Program-made: the position numbers and the translations under genes
Notes under the pieces: model-generated
Database searches by the model: none
Told to the model about the DNA's origin: nothing
What the model saw: only the letters and a program-made list of their open reading frames with translations
Assembly: GCA_036269135.1 (NCBI GenBank)
Contig: DATASQ010000032.1
Coordinates: forward strand, 1-64,000
Direction of reading: 5' to 3'
DNA length: 64,000 nucleotides
Source of the DNA: Palsa-343 sp036269135
GTDB lineage: Bacteria > Acidobacteriota > Terriglobia > Terriglobales > Acidobacteriaceae
Shown here: piece by piece, positions 1 through 6,724 of the stretch
How the letters are laid out: each line of letters begins with the position of its first letter
How positions within the stretch are numbered: the first letter of the stretch is position 1

Positions 1-140
1 GAGCGAAACGCAATCTTCGGATTGTGCTTCGACAGCACCTTCGTGATGGCCGCCGTCAACGTCGTCTTCCCGTGATCAATGTGCCCAATCGTCCCCACGT
101 TTACGTGCGGCTTCGACCGGTCAAACTTTTCCTTCGCCAT
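1..140 (-). CDS. tuf: Elongation factor Tu, N-terminal part (runs off the window)
   Basis: This is the start of translation elongation factor Tu, the GTPase that brings aminoacyl-tRNA to the ribosome. Only about 46 codons are inside the window. The protein opens [20 protein letters not shown] and shows the P-loop GHIDHGKTT, which is diagnostic for EF-Tu (E. coli has GHVDHGKT). It lies downstream of tRNA-Thr, tRNA-Tyr and tRNA-Gly genes on the same strand, the same gene neighbourhood as thrU-tyrU-glyT-thrT-tufB in E. coli, which supports co-transcription with the tRNAs. The 3' end lies before position 1. Confidence 0.97.
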
Positions 141-195
141 ACTTGTTTCCTCTCCAAAGACTGCTTACAAAAATCATCTCGGCCGGGGGCGGGGC

Positions 196-504
196 TCAAT
201 AACCCGCGTACAACCGGAAATACTTCTGCCGGACTTCCGGCGCCACTTTCTCTACCCTGCGCAGGTACTGCTCGCGAATCTGGCCGCGGTCGGCATCGCC
301 CAGAGCGGCATACGCCGCCTGCGCCGGAGAGCCCAGCAAGCCGTGAGCCAGGACTGCCTCGAACTGGCGAACCCGCAGCCTTGCGCTCTCCACGCGGCGG
401 AGAAAGCGCGCTGCCTGTTCGGGCGCAAAGGCCTCATCCATCGCCTGGCGGACCACGGTGAAGGTCGCCTCGTTCTGAACCGGAATCGCTGCCTGCTCGT
501 ACAT
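196..504 (-). CDS. Small hypothetical protein between tRNA-Gly and tuf
   Basis: I do not recognise a family. The 102-residue product starts MYEQAAIPVQ and is predicted to be mostly helical, with many Arg, Ala and Glu residues (for example FLRRVESARLRVRQFEAVLA). No signal peptide, membrane segment or metal motif is visible. A longer form starting at a TTG at 582 would add 26 residues; that start has a GAGG a few bases upstream, so it cannot be excluded. The ATG at 504 has a weaker AGGGA upstream. It lies between tRNA-Gly and tuf in the same direction and is probably on the same transcript. Coding status is supported by an uninterrupted frame and codon bias; the role is unknown. Confidence 0.6.
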   Translation of the reverse strand: MYEQAAIPVQNEATFTVVRQAMDEAFAPEQAARFLRRVESARLRVRQFEAVLAHGLLGSPAQAAYAALGDADRGQIREQYLRRVEKVAPEVRQKYFRLYAGY

Positions 505-604
505 GATTGCCTGACTTCCCTCAGGGACCGAAGCCCCAGGATTGCCCGATTGATCCGGAAAGCTAAAACCGTGCCCTTTCAAATCCTCACCTGACCCGAG
601 ATTC

Positions 605-679
605 TGGAGCGGGAGACGGGAATCGAACCCGCGACCAACAGCTTGGAAGGCTGTGACTCTACCACTGAGTTACTCCCGC
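605..679 (-). tRNA. tRNA-Gly (anticodon TCC)
   Basis: On the minus strand the gene begins GCGGGAGTAACTCAGTGGTA and ends with the matching acceptor strand CTCCCGC, discriminator T and an encoded CCA. The anticodon loop TTCCAA carries TCC (Gly). The T-arm contains GGTTCGATTCC. The cloverleaf is complete at 75 nt including CCA. Confidence 0.96.
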
Positions 680-805
680 GTTTGTGCCGCGTGAGGTCCT
701 TCCCCATTCGACTCGTCGCCCTCTCGGCGACTTGCTCAGGGTCAGGATCTCGGCGGCGGACTCCCACTTCGCTTTCGCTTCGTTCACGCCCGCCAATCGC
801 CTCGA

Positions 806-843
806 CTTGGAAGGCTGTGACTCTACCACTGAGTTACTCCCGC
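806..843 (-). pseudogene. 5' half of a duplicated tRNA-Gly
   Basis: These 38 bases repeat the 5' half of the intact tRNA-Gly (acceptor 5' strand, D-arm and anticodon stem-loop with TCC) without visible mismatch. The sequence then diverges at the anticodon 3' stem, so no T-arm or 3' acceptor strand exists and the fragment cannot fold as a tRNA. It lies about 130 bp upstream of the intact copy in transcription order. Confidence 0.85.
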
Positions 844-853
844 CTGGAACAGC

Positions 854-925
854 AGCGTTTAGAGTTTAGGGTTTAGAAAACCTGCCGTCTATCCCGCGAT
901 ACTGCGCCTATCCCTTCGTTAGTTC
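854..925 (-). repeat. Diverged duplicate of the end of the downstream membrane-protein ORF
   Basis: The segment 854-925 resembles 937-1026. Both contain a GTTTAGGGTT-like stretch, then AAAACC, a C-rich stretch and the reverse complement of codons ELTKG-stop (908-925 against 1009-1026). The first copy is thus a decayed duplicate of the 3' end and 3' flank of the small membrane-protein gene at 1009-1218. The remainder of 680-1008 shows no gene. Confidence 0.55.
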
Positions 926-1008
926 AGCCTGAAAAACAGCGTTTAGCGTACAGCGTTTAGGGTTACGAAAAACCGGTGAACCCGCCATTGATCCTGCGAA
1001 GGCTGCAC

Positions 1009-1218
1009 CTACCCCTTCGTTAATTCCGCAGGCTCTTCCACCGCTTCTTCATCTGGCACCTTGCGGGTCATCAGACTGATGCGAAAAGCAAATCCTCCCA
1101 ACAAAACCACCACCAACAGCCGGACTCTGCCGGGATCCAACGTGGTCCAGGCGAGGGCGGCGAGCGCTGCGAGCGAGGCCAGCGCGAGCAGCTTGCGCTT
1201 AGTACCCTCGATCTGCAT
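1009..1218 (-). CDS. Small membrane protein, 69 aa, in the tRNA-tuf cluster
   Basis: The product has a short basic N-terminus (MQIEGTKRKLL), two hydrophobic helices at about residues 10-25 and 32-48 separated by the polar turn DPGRVR, and an acidic tail (DEEAVEEPAEL). This looks like a two-pass inner-membrane hairpin protein with both ends probably in the cytoplasm. I do not recognise a family. It sits between tRNA-Tyr and tRNA-Gly in the same direction. The partial duplicate of its 3' end at 854-925 suggests local rearrangement. It may be a real small protein; the main alternative is a chance frame. Confidence 0.55.
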   Translation of the reverse strand: MQIEGTKRKLLALASLAALAALAWTTLDPGRVRLLVVVLLGGFAFRISLMTRKVPDEEAVEEPAELTKG

Positions 1219-1275
1219 AGGACAACCCCCAACCCGGCAAGAACCAGCCGCGCCCGATGCGCGGCGTCGAACAAA

Positions 1276-1309
1276 CCTGGTGCACAGGGGAGGATTCGAA
1301 CCTCCGTAG
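1276..1309 (-). pseudogene. 3' fragment of a duplicated tRNA-Tyr
   Basis: These 34 bases are identical to 1434-1467, the 3' end of the intact tRNA-Tyr (part of the variable region, T-arm, 3' acceptor strand and CCA). The sequence after 1309 is unrelated, so the 5' part of the tRNA is missing and the fragment is not functional. Confidence 0.85.
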
Positions 1310-1435
1310 GGTCTTTCTTGAGGGTTTGACTTCGCGCCTTTGGCTCTCGTCAGAACCCTCTCGCCTGGCCCGCGCCTTCCCAGCGCGTGCGCCGCGATTC
1401 ACCCAGCCTGCGCCGGCGTTTCACCGCCGAACACC

Positions 1436-1523
1436 TGGTGCACAGGGGAGGATTCGAACCTCCGTAGCTCCAAAGAGCGGCAGATTTACAGTCTGCTGCC
1501 ATTAACCACTCGGCCACCTGTGC
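1436..1523 (-). tRNA. tRNA-Tyr (anticodon GTA)
   Basis: The minus strand begins GCACAGGTGGCCGAGTGGTT and ends CCTGTGC, A, CCA. The anticodon loop CTGTAAA carries GTA (Tyr). A long variable arm, as in bacterial class II tRNAs, is present, giving 88 nt with the encoded CCA. Confidence 0.96.
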
Positions 1524-1531
1524 GGAAAGCC

Positions 1532-1607
<76 letters not shown>

Positions 1608-1640
1608 CCTTCACAACCAACTCTGCCCGCTCCGCTCCAG

Positions 1641-1670
1641 CCTGGAGCTGATGACGGGATGAAACGGGCT
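1641..1670 (-). pseudogene. Degenerate 3' fragment of tRNA-Thr
   Basis: The stretch CCTGGAGCTGATGACGGGAT followed by GAAACGGG matches the 3' acceptor and T-arm end of the intact tRNA-Thr(GGT) at 1531-1562 with small deletions and substitutions, including the CCA end. The rest of the tRNA is absent. The remaining spacer to 1810 holds nothing I can identify. Confidence 0.7.
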
Positions 1671-1810
1671 CACCCGACGGAGCACCATCCGCTCGTTCCA
1701 AACTCGTTTCGGGCACCCTTCGGCATTCCGGAAGCTTCCGGCGACAACGCTTGCCTGGCTCGAGGATCTTTGCGAAGGAAATCCCGCCCTGACTCTCCGT
1801 GGCCGGATCG

Positions 1811-1886
1811 TGGAGCTGGCGAAGGGATTTGAACCCCCGACCCTCTGATTACAAATCAGATGCTCTACCAGCTGAGCTACGCCAGC
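1811..1886 (-). tRNA. tRNA-Thr (anticodon TGT)
   Basis: The minus strand begins GCTGGCGTAGCTCAGCTGGT and ends CGCCAGC, T, CCA. The anticodon stem-loop CTGATTTGTAATCAG carries TGT (Thr). This is the first gene of the tRNA cluster in transcription order, matching the position of thrU in the E. coli tufB operon. Confidence 0.96.
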
Positions 1887-2123
1887 CCGGACAGCCTCGC
1901 ACCCGCAGTCCGAAGGCACACTTCTGCGTTCTTCGTTCAGCGGGTACAGCATAGAAAATATCACACGAAAAGGCGGCTCGCAATGCGGCGAACGGGCTGG
2001 CCTTTCGACAGTTCTCCGCGGCTGCGGGAAGGCGGCTGGGGCGGGAAAAGTATTGCAGGAAGCCCGCGACGCATGTTGCAGAGGGCCGGCCGGGTGAGAT
2101 GATAGGGACGCTCTCCAATTCCG

Positions 2124-3161
2124 ATGACTCGCCGGCGCACGAAGCTCTCCATTGCCATTGTGGTTGTCATCCTGGTGCTGCTCGGCGGCGCGATCTATCT
2201 CCGCAAAGAGGCGCCCCCGGAAGCGGCACGCCTGCTGCCGGAGTCCGACGGCATCGTCTACATCAACCTGCGCCCGCTGCGCGCCGCCACCCACTTCGAC
2301 CAGCACCCGGTCGCGCATTCGCCGGAGTATCAGCGGTTCATCGACGCCACCGGGATTGAGTTCGAGCGCGATCTGGACAATGCGGCCTTTGCCCTGCATC
2401 GGATGAACGATCCGAATGGTCCGAACGGCTCGGTGGCCTTCTCCGACGCCTTCGTCGGGCACTTTGACGGCCGCCGTCTGGCGGCGTATCTGGCGAGCAT
2501 CGCCGCATCCCAGGAAACCTACGCCGGCCGCACCATCTACAACATCCCCAGCGACGGGCGCACGGTGCGCGTGGCCCTGCTGGGCTATGACATCGTCGCG
2601 GTGAGCAATTATCCGTCGCCGGAGATGATCCACTCCATGATCGACCGGTACCGGACGGCGGCGCTGCCGTTCGCGGGCTCGTCGCTGCTGGCGAGGAACT
2701 ACTCGAAGGTGCCGCTGCTGTCGGTGGCCTGGGGGATCGGGCAGATTGCGTTGCCGCTGGGGAACAATGGCGGCGCGCGCATTTTCGGGCTGCGGCTGCC
2801 GCTGCCGGTCGACGCGATGTTTATCGCTTCGCTGAGCTGGATCGGCAAGATCCACCTGCGCATCGAGGAGATCGCCCCCAGCGATTCGGCGGCGGCGGAC
2901 ACCACCGAGTCCATGCAGACCATCCTGGTGCTGGTGAAGTCGATGGAGAATACGGCCGGAGCGGCCGGCGGCCCACCGGCGTTCGATTCCAATGTGCAGG
3001 CGTTCCTCAACAGCATTGAGGTGGAGCGGCACCGGAACCAGGCCGTGCTGACCGCGAGCATACCGACGGCGCTGGTGCAGCGGATGATGAACGCCCCGCA
3101 GGACCTGAAGAAGATGGGCGTCCCGGATGCCGGGAAAACTCCGCTGGCTCCGTCTCCATAA
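2124..3161 (+). CDS. Exported or membrane-anchored hypothetical protein
   Basis: The 345-residue product starts MTRRRTKLSIAIVVVILVLL, an arginine-rich start followed by one hydrophobic helix, so it is probably anchored in the inner membrane with a periplasmic body. The body begins with PESDGIVYINLRPLRAATHF, reminiscent of solute-handling proteins of the DUF3352 type that begin with a pattern such as 'P.d...y..l..l'; I regard that link as weak. No catalytic motif is visible. The tail is Pro- and Ala-rich. It is transcribed away from the tRNA cluster, and the 237-bp spacer before it presumably holds divergent promoters, though I cannot pick a convincing -35/-10 pair. The ribosome-binding site is weak. 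Confidence 0.8.
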   Translation: MTRRRTKLSIAIVVVILVLLGGAIYLRKEAPPEAARLLPESDGIVYINLRPLRAATHFDQHPVAHSPEYQRFIDATGIEFERDLDNAAFALHRMNDPNGPNGSVAFSDAFVGHFDGRRLAAYLASIAASQETYAGRTIYNIPSDGRTVRVALLGYDIVAVSNYPSPEMIHSMIDRYRTAALPFAGSSLLARNYSKVPLLSVAWGIGQIALPLGNNGGARIFGLRLPLPVDAMFIASLSWIGKIHLRIEEIAPSDSAAADTTESMQTILVLVKSMENTAGAAGGPPAFDSNVQAFLNSIEVERHRNQAVLTASIPTALVQRMMNAPQDLKKMGVPDAGKTPLAPSP

Positions 3162-3263
3162 AGTATCCGAACGTCATTGGGGAGCATCTGGAAGATACGC
3201 ACGTTTGTCCGCGGGAATTGAGCGAGCCGCGGCTCCCGGATGTCCAACCCAACCGGAGGAATC

Positions 3264-4583
3264 ATGCAGAAGCTTTCCATTTCCCTGGGGCTGCTGGCCC
3301 TGGCGCTGCCGCTGGCGGCCTTTGCCGACGGTCCCCATGGCAAGGTGCTGACCGGACAGCAGGCGTATACGAACTACTCGGAAGAGCACCCCGGTGTGCG
3401 CCGGCATCTGACGGTGGCCGATCTGCCGGAGCCGTACGCGACCAAAGGCGTGGACAACGGCGCGGACATGGTGTCGCGGCCGGCGAATGCGTGGCCGGAG
3501 GCGCCGAAGGGCTTCAAGGTCGATCAGTATTACACCGGTCTTGACCAGCCGCGACTGATTCGGACCGCGCCGAACGGGGACCTGTTCGTGGCGATCAGCT
3601 ATCAGAACAAGATCATGGTGTTTCGCGGCGTGGGCGCGGACGGGAAGCCGAAGCAGGTCTCGACGTTCGCGGACGGACTGAGCCAACCCTTCGGGATCCG
3701 GTTCTACCCGGCGGGGCCGCACCCGAAGTGGGTCTATATCGGCAACACGGATTCGGTGGTGCGGTTCCCGTATCAGAATGGCGACCTGAAGGCGCGGGGT
3801 CCGGCGGAGAAGCTGGCCGACCTGCCGGGCGGTGGACGGTTGCGTGGGGGCGGCCACTGGACCCGCGACATCGCCTTTTCCAAAGATGGCCAGCGGATGT
3901 TCGTCTCGGTCGGGTCGCACTCGAATGACGACGATCCGGACACGCATCCCGAAGAGTTCCACCGGGCCAACGTGCTGGAGTTCACGCCCGAGGGCAAATT
4001 TGTGAAGGTCTATGCCTACGGCATTCGCAACTGCGTGGGCGAGGCGATCAATCCCATCACCGGCGAGCTGTGGTGCTCGACCAACGAGCGCGACATGCTC
4101 GGCGACGATCTTGTGCCGGACTACATCACGCACATCCAGGAAGGCGGCTTCTACGGCTGGCCGTGGTTCTACATGGGCGAGCACGGCGGGCAGTGGGATC
4201 CGCGGCAGAAGGGGAAGCATCCCGAGCTGCAGAGCAAGGTCATCACGCCCGACGTGCTGCTGGAGCCGCACTTCGCCTCGCTGGAGCTGCTGTTCTACGA
4301 GGGCTCGCAGTTCCCGGCAGAGTACAAGGGGGATGGCTTCGCGGCCGAGCACGGATCGTGGAACCGGTCGAAGCGCGCGGGCTATGAAGTGATCCGCGTG
4401 CCGATGGACAAGAGCGGCCATGCCACCGGCGAATACGAGGATTTCCTCACCGGGTTTACCACGCCCGACGGCCATGTGTGGGGGCGGCCTGTGGGCGTGA
4501 CGGTGGCGAAGGACGGATCGCTGTTCGTGACCGACGATGGGTCGGGGTCGATCTGGCACGTGAGCTATACCGGTAGCCGGTAG
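3264..4583 (+). CDS. Exported PQQ-type sugar (sorbosone/glucose) dehydrogenase family protein
   Basis: The 439-residue protein has a signal peptide (residues 1-21, ending LAAFA) and a six-bladed beta-propeller of the soluble quinoprotein glucose/L-sorbosone dehydrogenase family. Family-typical stretches are LDQPRLIRTAPNGDLFVAI, GLSQPFGIRFYP, HWTRDIAFSKDG, YAYGIRNCVGEAINPITGEL, ERDMLGDDLVPDYI, GFYGWPWFYMGEHGG and AEHGSWNRSKRAGYEV. Such enzymes oxidise sugars in the periplasm with bound pyrroloquinoline quinone; PQQ use by this member is inferred from family. The start is the ATG at 3264 because GGAGG lies just before it; an upstream ATG at 3240 lacks a ribosome-binding site and would precede the signal peptide. 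The stop codon lies inside a G-rich repeat. Confidence 0.9.
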   Translation: MQKLSISLGLLALALPLAAFADGPHGKVLTGQQAYTNYSEEHPGVRRHLTVADLPEPYATKGVDNGADMVSRPANAWPEAPKGFKVDQYYTGLDQPRLIRTAPNGDLFVAISYQNKIMVFRGVGADGKPKQVSTFADGLSQPFGIRFYPAGPHPKWVYIGNTDSVVRFPYQNGDLKARGPAEKLADLPGGGRLRGGGHWTRDIAFSKDGQRMFVSVGSHSNDDDPDTHPEEFHRANVLEFTPEGKFVKVYAYGIRNCVGEAINPITGELWCSTNERDMLGDDLVPDYITHIQEGGFYGWPWFYMGEHGGQWDPRQKGKHPELQSKVITPDVLLEPHFASLELLFYEGSQFPAEYKGDGFAAEHGSWNRSKRAGYEVIRVPMDKSGHATGEYEDFLTGFTTPDGHVWGRPVGVTVAKDGSLFVTDDGSGSIWHVSYTGSR

Positions 4584-4635
4584 CCGGTGGCCGGTGGCCG
4601 GGAGCCGGGAGCTGGGAGCTGGGAGCGGGGAGCGA
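4571..4635. repeat. G-rich heptamer array overlapping the stop codon of the preceding gene
   Basis: Units of GGTAGCC, GGTGGCC and GGGAGCC/GGGAGCT repeat with a 7-nt period from the last codons of the upstream dehydrogenase to 35 bp before the next gene. The sense strand of the gene is the G-rich strand. Confidence 0.85.
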
Positions 4636-4670
4636 CAGGGCGGCGGCCGATGCCGTAGTCTTGAAGACGG

Positions 4671-5468
4671 ATGATTTCAACCCGATTCGCCTCCCGTTTT
4701 TCGCTTACGTTTTCGGCTGCCGTTCTGTTCTCCTGCACTGTTTTCGCGCAGCAATCTACCGTTCCCGACGCACCGGCTCCTTCCAGCCAGCAGCAGACCC
4801 CATCTGCCCAGGAAACGCCTAACGAGAACGCGCCGGCGCAGGAGCTACCCGCTGCTCCGGAGTCGCATGCATCTCCCATCCCGACTGGGCCGACCGTGCT
4901 GTTCGATACCAGCATGGGGCGGATGACCTGCAAGCTGTTCGACAAGGAGGCGCCGGAAGCGGTCGCCAACTTCGTCGGGCTGGCGACGGGCACGAAAGCG
5001 TGGACCGATCCAAAGACGCACCAGAAGATGCAGGGCAAGCCGTTCTACGACGGGACCACGTTTCATCGGGTGATTCCCGAGTTCATGATCCAGGGCGGCG
5101 ATCCGCTGGGCACCGGCGAGGGCGGCCCAGGCTATGCGTTCAACGATGAGTTCGATCCCAATCTCAATTTCGACGTGCCGGGACGGCTGGCCATGGCCAA
5201 TTCCGGTCCGGATACCAACGGGTCCCAGTTCTTCATCACCGAAACCCCGCAGCCCACGCTGGACCAGCACTACACGATCTTCGGGCAGTGCGACGATCCC
5301 AGCGTCTGGGTGGTGAAGTCGATCGCCCGGGTGAATCGCGACAGCAATGACAAGCCGCTCGATCCGGTCGTGCTGAATAAGGTGACGGTGATTCCGGCGG
5401 GACAGCCGGTGCCCCCGGCGCCGAGTGCTCCCGCGAATGCACCGAGCCCGGCCCCGCAACAGCCGTAA
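4671..5468 (+). CDS. Exported peptidyl-prolyl cis-trans isomerase (cyclophilin type)
   Basis: The 265-residue protein catalyses prolyl cis-trans isomerisation, here in the periplasm. It begins with a signal peptide (about residues 1-26, ending CTVFA), then a Pro/Gln/Ala-rich linker to about residue 70, then a cyclophilin domain. Active-site stretches FHRVIPEFMIQGGDP and NGSQFFITETPQPTLDQHYT are intact. A second Pro-rich tail ends the protein. The next gene encodes a cyclophilin without signal peptide, so the pair covers periplasm and cytoplasm. The genes are 36 bp apart and probably co-transcribed. The ribosome-binding site is not strong; the ATG at 4671 gives the complete signal peptide. Confidence 0.94.
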   Translation: MISTRFASRFSLTFSAAVLFSCTVFAQQSTVPDAPAPSSQQQTPSAQETPNENAPAQELPAAPESHASPIPTGPTVLFDTSMGRMTCKLFDKEAPEAVANFVGLATGTKAWTDPKTHQKMQGKPFYDGTTFHRVIPEFMIQGGDPLGTGEGGPGYAFNDEFDPNLNFDVPGRLAMANSGPDTNGSQFFITETPQPTLDQHYTIFGQCDDPSVWVVKSIARVNRDSNDKPLDPVVLNKVTVIPAGQPVPPAPSAPANAPSPAPQQP

Positions 5469-5504
5469 ATCCCCAGTTTCTAAAATCCACCCCGAGGAGT
5501 TTGT

Positions 5505-6032
5505 ATGAGTCGAGAGTCAGGAACGTATGCCGTATTCAACACCAGCGAAGGACAGGTGGTGTGCCGCCTGTTCGAGAAGGAAGCGCCGAAGACCGTGGCC
5601 AACTTTACCGAGCTGGCCGAGGGCAAGCGGGAGTGGACGCACCCCACGACCCGGGCGAAGAGCCAGGACAAGCTGTACGACGGCACCGTTTTTCATCGCG
5701 TGATTCCGGACTTCATGATCCAGGGCGGCGATCCGGCGGGCAACGGTATGGGCGGCCCGGGCTACAAGTTCGAGGACGAGACGAAGGGGTCGGCGCACCG
5801 CTTCGACAAGAAGGGCAAGCTGGCCATGGCCAATGCCGGGCCGAACACCAACGGCTCGCAGTTCTTCATCACGGTGGCCGGAACGGATTGGTTGACCGGC
5901 AAGCACACCATTTTCGGCGAAGTGGTCGAAGGCCAGGAGATCGTGGACAAGATCTCGAAGGTGTCGCGCGACCGGTCGGACAAGCCGGCGAAGCCGGTGG
6001 TGCTGGAGTCGGTGGTGATCGAGAGGGTTTAG
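5505..6032 (+). CDS. Cytoplasmic peptidyl-prolyl cis-trans isomerase (cyclophilin type)
   Basis: The 175-residue protein is one cyclophilin domain without a signal peptide. Catalytic stretches FHRVIPDFMIQGGDPAGNG and NGSQFFITVAGTDWLTGKHT are intact, so prolyl isomerase activity in the cytoplasm is expected. GAGGAG lies 8-13 bases before the ATG. It shares its central motifs with the upstream exported cyclophilin and probably arose with it by duplication. A G-rich heptamer array begins directly after its stop codon and a strong intrinsic terminator follows at 6101-6129, which ends the two-gene unit. Confidence 0.95.
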   Translation: MSRESGTYAVFNTSEGQVVCRLFEKEAPKTVANFTELAEGKREWTHPTTRAKSQDKLYDGTVFHRVIPDFMIQGGDPAGNGMGGPGYKFEDETKGSAHRFDKKGKLAMANAGPNTNGSQFFITVAGTDWLTGKHTIFGEVVEGQEIVDKISKVSRDRSDKPAKPVVLESVVIERV

Positions 6033-6033
6033 G

Positions 6034-6090
6034 GGCAGCCGGTCGCCGGTCGCCGGTAGCCGGTAGCCGGGTGCCGGGTGCTGGTCGCCG
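6034..6090. repeat. G-rich heptamer array directly after the cyclophilin stop codon
   Basis: Repeats of the form CGGTAGC, CGGTCGC, CGGGTGC lie between the TAG at 6030-6032 and the terminator hairpin. The G-rich strand is the coding strand of the upstream gene, as at the other arrays in this window. Confidence 0.8.
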
Positions 6091-6100
6091 TTGCAAAAAG

Positions 6101-6129
6101 AAAAGGCCGTCTTTCGACGGCCTTTTTTT
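6101..6129 (+). terminator. Intrinsic terminator of the cyclophilin pair
   Basis: GGCCGTC (6105-6111) pairs with GACGGCC (6116-6122) across a TTTC loop, followed by seven Ts. The A-run before the stem extends the pairing and makes it usable from the other strand too. Confidence 0.93.
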
Positions 6130-6283
6130 GGCTCTACCAGGTTCAGAATCCGAGGCTTGGCCGGGTTTGCTGCCAGCTTTTGGACCTGTCACGGTTACGA
6201 ATGGTGCGGAGGGACCCGTCATACGCCGCGGTTCGGCCGTGAATTTGGTCCATTCAAGTGCGCGAGCGGCGAAGGCGCATCGC

Positions 6284-6332
6284 TTGACATTCGGTTGTGT
6301 CGGGGCCAGACTGGCATAGTCTATCTATGTCA
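6284..6332 (+). promoter_or_regulatory. Candidate promoter element and PadR operator palindrome
   Basis: CATAG-TCTAT-CTATG (6315-6329) is a perfect inverted repeat with a 5-nt spacer; it extends by TG/CA at the outer ends (6312-6332) with one G-T wobble position. It ends 17 bp before the PadR start codon. A TTGACA lies at 6284-6289, but the matching -10 is not clear. PadR-family repressors bind such short palindromes at their own promoters, so an autoregulatory operator is a reasonable inference. Confidence 0.6.
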
Positions 6333-6349
6333 GTAGTGGGGAGACGCCC

Positions 6350-6715
6350 ATGACCGCTCTGATCCGTCGAAAAGCCGCTGCCGATAAGAGTCGCGACGAA
6401 ATCCCTCCAGGCACGCTCTACCTGCTGATCCTGAAAACGCTGGCGGCGCGCGGGCGGCTGCATGGCTACGAAATCGCGGAAGCGATCCTGAGCTGCTCGG
6501 ATGAGGTGTTGCAGGTGGAAGAGGGTTCGCTGTATCCCGCACTGCAGCGGATGCTGATCCAGGGCTGGGCGACGGCGGAGTGGGGCGTGACGGCGGGCAA
6601 TCGCCGCGCGCGTTATTACACGCTGACGCTCGCCGGCAAAAGACAACTGGGCCTGGAGATCTCGCAGTTCGAGCGCGTGATGGGCGCCATCGTGCGCGTT
6701 CTGGAAACCGCGTAA
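6350..6715 (+). CDS. PadR-family transcriptional regulator paired with an ADOP permease
   Basis: The 121-residue protein is a winged-helix regulator of the PadR family. Family-typical stretches are PPGTLYLLILKTLAARG, LHGYEIAEAI, EEGSLYPALQRMLIQGW and RRARYYTLTLAGKRQL. PadR proteins act as dimeric repressors, often of adjacent transporter genes. Its stop codon is 9 bp before the start of the large permease gene, so they form an operon; PadR plus a duplicated orphan permease is a recurring acidobacterial pair. A palindrome at 6312-6332 just before the gene is the likely operator. The effector is not predictable from sequence. Confidence 0.93.
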   Translation: MTALIRRKAAADKSRDEIPPGTLYLLILKTLAARGRLHGYEIAEAILSCSDEVLQVEEGSLYPALQRMLIQGWATAEWGVTAGNRRARYYTLTLAGKRQLGLEISQFERVMGAIVRVLETA

Positions 6716-6724
6716 GGAGGAGCC

